Positions 6,181 through 9,513 of a stretch of DNA of 9,513 nucleotides are shown piece after piece. The DNA is from G039029935 sp039029935 (GTDB taxonomy: Bacteria; Chloroflexota; Anaerolineae; Caldilineales; Caldilineaceae), in NCBI GenBank assembly GCA_039029935.1, contig JBCCFC010000457.1, positions 1 through 9,513 of the forward strand, written 5' to 3'. A model generated the notes under the pieces. That model searched no databases. It was not told where the DNA came from and saw only the letters and a program-made list of their open reading frames with translations. How positions within the stretch are numbered: the stretch's first letter is position 1; every line of letters starts with the position of its first letter. A program made the translations under genes and the position numbers.

Positions 6181-7764
6181 TTATTCACAGTCGAATTGTT
6201 GTAGTGTGAATGGGCCGTAGACTGAACTACTTTTGAATGTGCATGATGCCTCCAGAACATCTTGCATTGGCGCAGGTAATGCTTGGTAGTGCAATAGCCA
6301 CATGATTGGATGCGCTGTCAGAATCTCGTCTAAGGGACGGGCACTTTCTGGCTGTTCATGATTTTGATAGAATTGATAGTCGGTCGAGGCATCCCCTGAT
6401 GCAGATGGAGATGATGCGGATGGTGCTGACGTGGATGGAGCCAGCACGTAATAAGGTCGATCTGGCATATAAAAGGTGAAGACGGATGCAGGTGAATAGT
6501 GGAGTATCATAAGACCGTCATCCGCCTGCAACGCTGTCTGTAATTGACGGACGGCCAACCCCTCTGGGCTTTTGGTTGTCTGCCAATAGCGTACGATGCC
6601 AGCTATATCAGCAGCCATAATACTCCCACAGATTAACACAATGAACACCGTTCCAAGTCCTTTGGGGCGAATGTCTTTGAGCTGATTGAACGCAATCGCA
6701 ACCAAGATAAAGAGTGCAGGGAAGAGGATAATAAATTGCTTTGCATCTTTAACGGGCAGCTTGATCCCCAAAAAGGGTGTCACAATGGTGAAGAATATCA
6801 GGGGAGGCAAAATCACCTGACACAGATAGTAGAGAGGCATGGTGGCATATGCGGCATTCATTGACAAGTCATCGCGTTTGTTTACGATATACATTTCTAC
6901 GGTTTGCCACAGGGCAACCAAAATCAAACAGCCAAAAAGAATGGGCTGCCATTGGTGTCCCCAGTATATACCATAGCGCTGGTGGTCAATTGCCAACAAT
7001 GACGCGGCCATCTGCACAAAAGTGAGGGCTGGGCGGTCCGCATATTGCCCCAATGTATAGGACACAGTGGGTGTGATATAGGAGAGCAGTGCAAAACCAG
7101 CAGGTAGAACAACAAGGAAACCACTGATGATGCTCCGCAACCAGTATCCTCGAATGACAGTTAGATAGAGATACTGTCCCATAATGATAAACACATAACT
7201 ATAGCCGCTGAAGAGGCCAACAAGTGAAACCAGGGTCAGAGCCCCCCATTCAAGAATGCGCTGGGGATTGGTTTGGACACGATGCAACTGAAAAATGCTG
7301 ATGGTGGCCCAGAGCATTAAAAATGCATAGGGACGGGACTCTTGGCTAAAGTAAAGATGCATGGGGGCGAGAGTAAACAGAAGGACAGTGATGATTGCAT
7401 TAGGACGACTGACCATACGACGCATGAGTATATAGAGTAGGGGAACGTTCAATGTGCCACAAAAGAGTGGCAGCCATCGCCAACCCCACTCTGTTTGCCA
7501 ACTACCCATGCCCGACGAAAGCCATTGCACTAAATAGTAGAGCGGCGGGTGTGGGCCGATAAAGCCAAGGAAGAAGAGTTTATCTAGCCCTTGCTGCGAA
7601 AAGAGGAAAATCAACGCTTCGTCCAGCCAGATGGGGTTTTGAGCCAGCCGATAGCTGTGTAGGATGAACGCAATCAGTGTGAGGAGAATACTGTCAAGCA
7701 GCATCATTTTTTTATGGAATTGTGTATCTGGCAACGTCGCCTCGCTTCCCTGATGAACACGCAA
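6181..7764 (-). CDS. Polytopic GT39/GT83-like (PMT/ArnT-type) glycosyltransferase
   Basis: The frame has up to 527 residues from TTG 7764. A TTG at 7734 with GAGG 5 nt upstream, or ATG 7707/7704, are possible shorter starts; the ATGs would begin just before the first membrane segment. This is a multi-pass membrane enzyme of the dolichyl/undecaprenyl-phosphate-sugar type. It has a first helix (about 22-40) and then WLDEA (46-50), whose acidic pair is the extracytoplasmic catalytic loop of the PMT/ArnT superfamily. HPPLYYLVQW (72-81), RWLPLFCGTLNVPLLY (96-111) and FSQESRPYAF (139-148) are further family signatures. About ten more hydrophobic segments run to about 395, followed by a soluble extracytoplasmic domain (about 400-527). 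That domain carries a Ser/Ala/Pro-rich stretch at 443-461. It would move a sugar from a lipid-phosphate donor onto a lipid, glycan or protein at the outer face of the membrane. It is separated from the next minus-strand gene by 211 nt. Confidence 0.82.
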   Translation of the reverse strand: MRVHQGSEATLPDTQFHKKMMLLDSILLTLIAFILHSYRLAQNPIWLDEALIFLFSQQGLDKLFFLGFIGPHPPLYYLVQWLSSGMGSWQTEWGWRWLPLFCGTLNVPLLYILMRRMVSRPNAIITVLLFTLAPMHLYFSQESRPYAFLMLWATISIFQLHRVQTNPQRILEWGALTLVSLVGLFSGYSYVFIIMGQYLYLTVIRGYWLRSIISGFLVVLPAGFALLSYITPTVSYTLGQYADRPALTFVQMAASLLAIDHQRYGIYWGHQWQPILFGCLILVALWQTVEMYIVNKRDDLSMNAAYATMPLYYLCQVILPPLIFFTIVTPFLGIKLPVKDAKQFIILFPALFILVAIAFNQLKDIRPKGLGTVFIVLICGSIMAADIAGIVRYWQTTKSPEGLAVRQLQTALQADDGLMILHYSPASVFTFYMPDRPYYVLAPSTSAPSASSPSASGDASTDYQFYQNHEQPESARPLDEILTAHPIMWLLHYQALPAPMQDVLEASCTFKSSSVYGPFTLQQFDCE

Positions 7765-7783
7765 ACTTTTATCTCAATTCTGG

Positions 7784-7795
7784 CAATGATACAAT
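7784..7795 (+). promoter_or_regulatory. Candidate extended -10 promoter for the DUF3891 gene
   Basis: TGATACAAT (7787-7795) fits an extended -10 (TGnTACAAT), about 50 nt upstream of ATG 7846. A good -35 is not visible at the expected distance, which extended -10 promoters tolerate. The region is the 81-nt divergent gap to the glycosyltransferase. Confidence 0.35.
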
Positions 7796-7830
7796 GAAGT
7801 CGCCAAAGGATAAAATTTGTTAGAAGCTAT

Positions 7831-7836
7831 AAGGGG
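7831..7836 (+). promoter_or_regulatory. Ribosome-binding site of the DUF3891 gene
   Basis: AAGGGG lies 9 nt before ATG 7846 and supports that start, which gives the family's usual MIVRE-like N-terminus. Confidence 0.6.
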
Positions 7837-7845
7837 AATTAAACC

Positions 7846-8655
7846 ATGATTGTGCGAGAAATCGGTGAAGATCAACTACTCTGTATCAGCCAGAGCAGCC
7901 ATGCCCTGATGTCCCTACAATTTTGCCAGCACTGGGGTAATCAGCAGTTCACACGCCCTGAACCTTTTGATGTGGTCATGCTTGCGGTGGCGCAACATGA
8001 TAATGGCTGGGTGGAGTGGGAGTCCGCGCCCAAACTCCGTGCAGATCGCTACCCAATGGACTTTATCAACGAAGATGACCCTGGGGGCAAAGTTGACCTG
8101 TGGCGACGCGGGATGATGCGCGCCTATGCACAACATCCCTATGCAGGCATCTTGGTGGGTAATCATGCGGTGCTGCTCTATGAAAGTGCGTTAAATACCT
8201 CTGGGCTGATTGCAGATGAGGGCCTACGCAAAAAAATTCAGGGGTTTATTGATGAACATAGTCGTCTAATTGAGCAAACCCGCCCTGATTTTGCAGCCAT
8301 ACCGTCGATGCAACGTGCGTTGACGCCAGAAGCCATTGAACGGAACACGCGTTATGTCCAATTGGGCGACACGGCTAGCCTACAAGTGTGTATGCCTTGG
8401 GCGAAGAAGCACACGATTCCAGATTTTCCCATGAATGATACACAAACTGTTGACATTGAGATGGAATGGGGGTTGACCAGTGATGGGCCAATGATTTGGT
8501 TTGATCCTTGGCCGTATCATGTAGATTTGTTTATGGTAAGTATTCATGGGCGTCTGCTATCACAGCGGGTGTTTGCCAATGAGCAGCGTTATCATGAGGC
8601 ACTTGCCCGTGCGCCTTATCAACAACTTGAATGGCAGGTGATGCGACAGACTTAA
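7846..8655 (+). CDS. DUF3891 family protein
   Basis: The protein has 269 residues and is soluble, with no signal peptide or membrane segment. I recognise it as DUF3891 by the following order of motifs. An N-terminal MIVREIG is followed by QSSHALMS (16-23), where the family usually has Q.dHa. Then come AVAQHDNGW (47-55), YAGILVGNHAVLLYE (99-113), RYVQLGDTASLQVC (169-182), and a C-terminal beta segment DPWPYHVDLFMVSIHGR (220-236). The conserved His and Asp residues (H19, H51, D52, H107) in predicted helices resemble a metal-binding HD-like arrangement. That is inference, as the family has no established activity. It is the only plus-strand gene of any length in the window. It diverges from the glycosyltransferase gene and converges on the Rpn-type gene, 12 nt from its stop, with no terminator between them. 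The role is unknown, and there is no evidence that it works with the glycan genes. Confidence 0.8.
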   Translation: MIVREIGEDQLLCISQSSHALMSLQFCQHWGNQQFTRPEPFDVVMLAVAQHDNGWVEWESAPKLRADRYPMDFINEDDPGGKVDLWRRGMMRAYAQHPYAGILVGNHAVLLYESALNTSGLIADEGLRKKIQGFIDEHSRLIEQTRPDFAAIPSMQRALTPEAIERNTRYVQLGDTASLQVCMPWAKKHTIPDFPMNDTQTVDIEMEWGLTSDGPMIWFDPWPYHVDLFMVSIHGRLLSQRVFANEQRYHEALARAPYQQLEWQVMRQT

Positions 8656-8667
8656 TTTGACACCCGC

Positions 8668-9513
8668 TTAATCCAACGAAAGTGACTGAACCTCATCTTC
8701 ACTCAAACCACTATAGAGCATGATTTTATCAAGTGGTTCACCGTGCGTCAACATCTGACGAGCCATCTCTTGCTGCTTTTTTAGTTGGCCTTCCTCAAGC
8801 CCCACGGCATGACCTTCCTCAAGCCCCACTGCATGACCTTCCTCAAGCCCCACTGCATGACCTTCCTCAAGCCCTTCTTCCCGACCATCCTTCTTTGCCG
8901 ACTCAAGTTCCTCGCGGTAAATAGCCCTCGATATCCAGAATCGTTCATAGGCTTTTTTCTCATCAGGGGGCATCTTCATCACTCTCAATTTGTCGCGTGC
9001 AGCTTCAATATGCTCGGATTTGAAATCATCAGGAATCTCGGAGTGCTTGAAAAAGTATATCCATTCATCCAAGGCATCTTTGACTTCGCTTGGGAACCGG
9101 TCAATCTCAATCAGGTAAAATTCGGGAAAGATATTATGCTCACGCTGTACCGACTGACGCCCCCAATCGTCTTCTTCCGATAACGTTTGCTTCTCTTCCT
9201 CTTGCTCTTTCTTTTTAGTATCGCGTCTCAGCGTGTCTTGACGCACAGACAGGCGACGCCCCGTATGCAGACCATAGAACTCAGTGCCACCATAATAGAC
9301 ATAATCATCATCTTCTGCATCTCGCTTATCATTACCCACGTCGCTAAATGGAAAATAGAGGATGCTAATGGAGATGACCTTTTTGACCTTGGCATAATCA
9401 TCCCCCAATTCGAGGCTTTCTGTAATCAGTTTGGCAGCACCCCAAAGAATGCGTTTTAGATAGCTACTAAAATACGTGTATTGTATCTCAATAATCATCC
9501 CGACGCCGTTGGC
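8668..9513 (-). CDS. Rpn/PD-(D/E)XK nuclease family protein, 5' end beyond the window
   Basis: The 281 codons seen are open to the window edge. The internal ATG at 9498 would start in the middle of the catalytic motif, so the true start lies beyond 9513. MIIEIQYTYF followed by YLKRILWGAAKLI and YAKVKKVISISILYF matches the core of the Rpn / PD-(D/E)XK family (often annotated as putative transposase or PDDEXK_2). The E.Q of IIEIQ would be the catalytic (D/E)XK-type strand, and the first catalytic Asp must lie upstream, outside the window. Then comes a charged region (about residues 55-120 from the 9498 Met), a C-terminal helical part with EFYLIEIDRF (126-135), and an EG-rich repeat (GREEGLEEGHAVG...) followed by a short helix. 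In the E. coli Rpn proteins this family promotes recA-independent recombination in vivo. Many copies in other genomes are domesticated or degraded. No transposon ends are visible here. Confidence 0.78.
   Translation of the reverse strand, partial: ANGVGMIIEIQYTYFSSYLKRILWGAAKLITESLELGDDYAKVKKVISISILYFPFSDVGNDKRDAEDDDYVYYGGTEFYGLHTGRRLSVRQDTLRRDTKKKEQEEEKQTLSEEDDWGRQSVQREHNIFPEFYLIEIDRFPSEVKDALDEWIYFFKHSEIPDDFKSEHIEAARDKLRVMKMPPDEKKAYERFWISRAIYREELESAKKDGREEGLEEGHAVGLEEGHAVGLEEGHAVGLEEGQLKKQQEMARQMLTHGEPLDKIMLYSGLSEDEVQSLSLD
8790..8874. repeat. 24-bp tandem repeat, 3.5 copies, encoding GHAVGLEE
   Basis: Units run at 8790-8813, 8814-8837 and 8838-8861, with a partial fourth at 8862-8874. Units 2 and 3 are identical, and unit 1 differs at one base (synonymous on the minus strand). 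Each unit adds eight residues (GHAVGLEE, minus strand) to the Rpn-type protein. The multiple of three keeps the frame, and near-identity at the DNA level suggests recent slipped-strand expansion. Confidence 0.9.

Noticed and set aside
8790..8874. Possible CRISPR-like array
   Set aside because: The units are directly adjacent with no spacers, and they keep an open coding frame.
8785..9183. 132-codon plus-strand open frame with a repeated TFLKPHCM-type N-terminus
   Set aside because: It is the antisense shadow of the EG-rich tail and core of the Rpn-type gene. The repetition is just the 24-bp repeat read backwards.
9484..9498. ATG at 9498 as true start of the Rpn-type gene
   Set aside because: It falls directly at the catalytic IIEIQ strand. 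The frame remains open to the window edge and the family needs an N-terminal segment carrying the first catalytic Asp.
8868..9513. Rpn-type gene as evidence of an active transposon
   Set aside because: The 'putative transposase' label of this family is historical. No terminal inverted repeats or target duplications are visible on the side that can be seen.

Overview
The window looks like an ordinary chromosomal stretch of a mid-GC bacterium. Chloroflexota (Anaerolineae- or Herpetosiphon-like) is my best guess. It rests on a secreted protein built from ~100-residue beta-rich repeats of a kind I associate with that phylum, plus a DUF3891 protein and an Rpn/PD-(D/E)XK protein with an EG-rich tail. 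I see no rRNA, tRNA, CRISPR array, IS element or phage gene, and no clear new defence or mobile system. The taxonomic call is inference from protein style only.

Layout. The left edge (3-172, +) holds the middle of an M20-family amidohydrolase whose reading frame breaks down and stops early. It runs straight into a perfect 16-bp bidirectional terminator (166-207). Next, on the minus strand, is a signal-peptide protein with four beta-rich repeats (311-1672). A gene-free AT-rich stretch (1673-2028) holds its leader and the terminator of the next minus-strand cluster.

Positions 7764 down to 2029 carry five co-directional minus-strand genes. In order of transcription they are: a polytopic GT39/GT83-like glycosyltransferase, a Gfo/Idh/MocA sugar-type oxidoreductase, a zinc-ribbon SAM methyltransferase, a CmcI-family SAM-dependent protein, and a lysylphosphatidylglycerol-synthase-like (UPF0104) membrane protein. 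Gaps of 15, 103 and 19 nt join the last four. A 211-nt gap separates them from the glycosyltransferase. Together they look like the tail of a cell-surface glycan or glycolipid cluster: a sugar is oxidised or reduced, methylated and transferred at the membrane. The product is unknown.

The right part holds a plus-strand DUF3891 gene (7846-8655), divergent from the glycosyltransferase. Convergent with it, only 12 nt away, is an Rpn-type PD-(D/E)XK protein (8668 to beyond 9513, minus strand) with a nearly perfect 24-bp tandem repeat in its tail. Its N-terminus lies outside the window.

The points most worth a second look are the internally deleted amidohydrolase, the unusual combination in the glycan cluster, an intercistronic hairpin next to a 12-mer shared by three intergenic regions, the cysteine pairs confined to repeats 3 and 4 of the secreted protein, and the tandem repeat in the Rpn gene.
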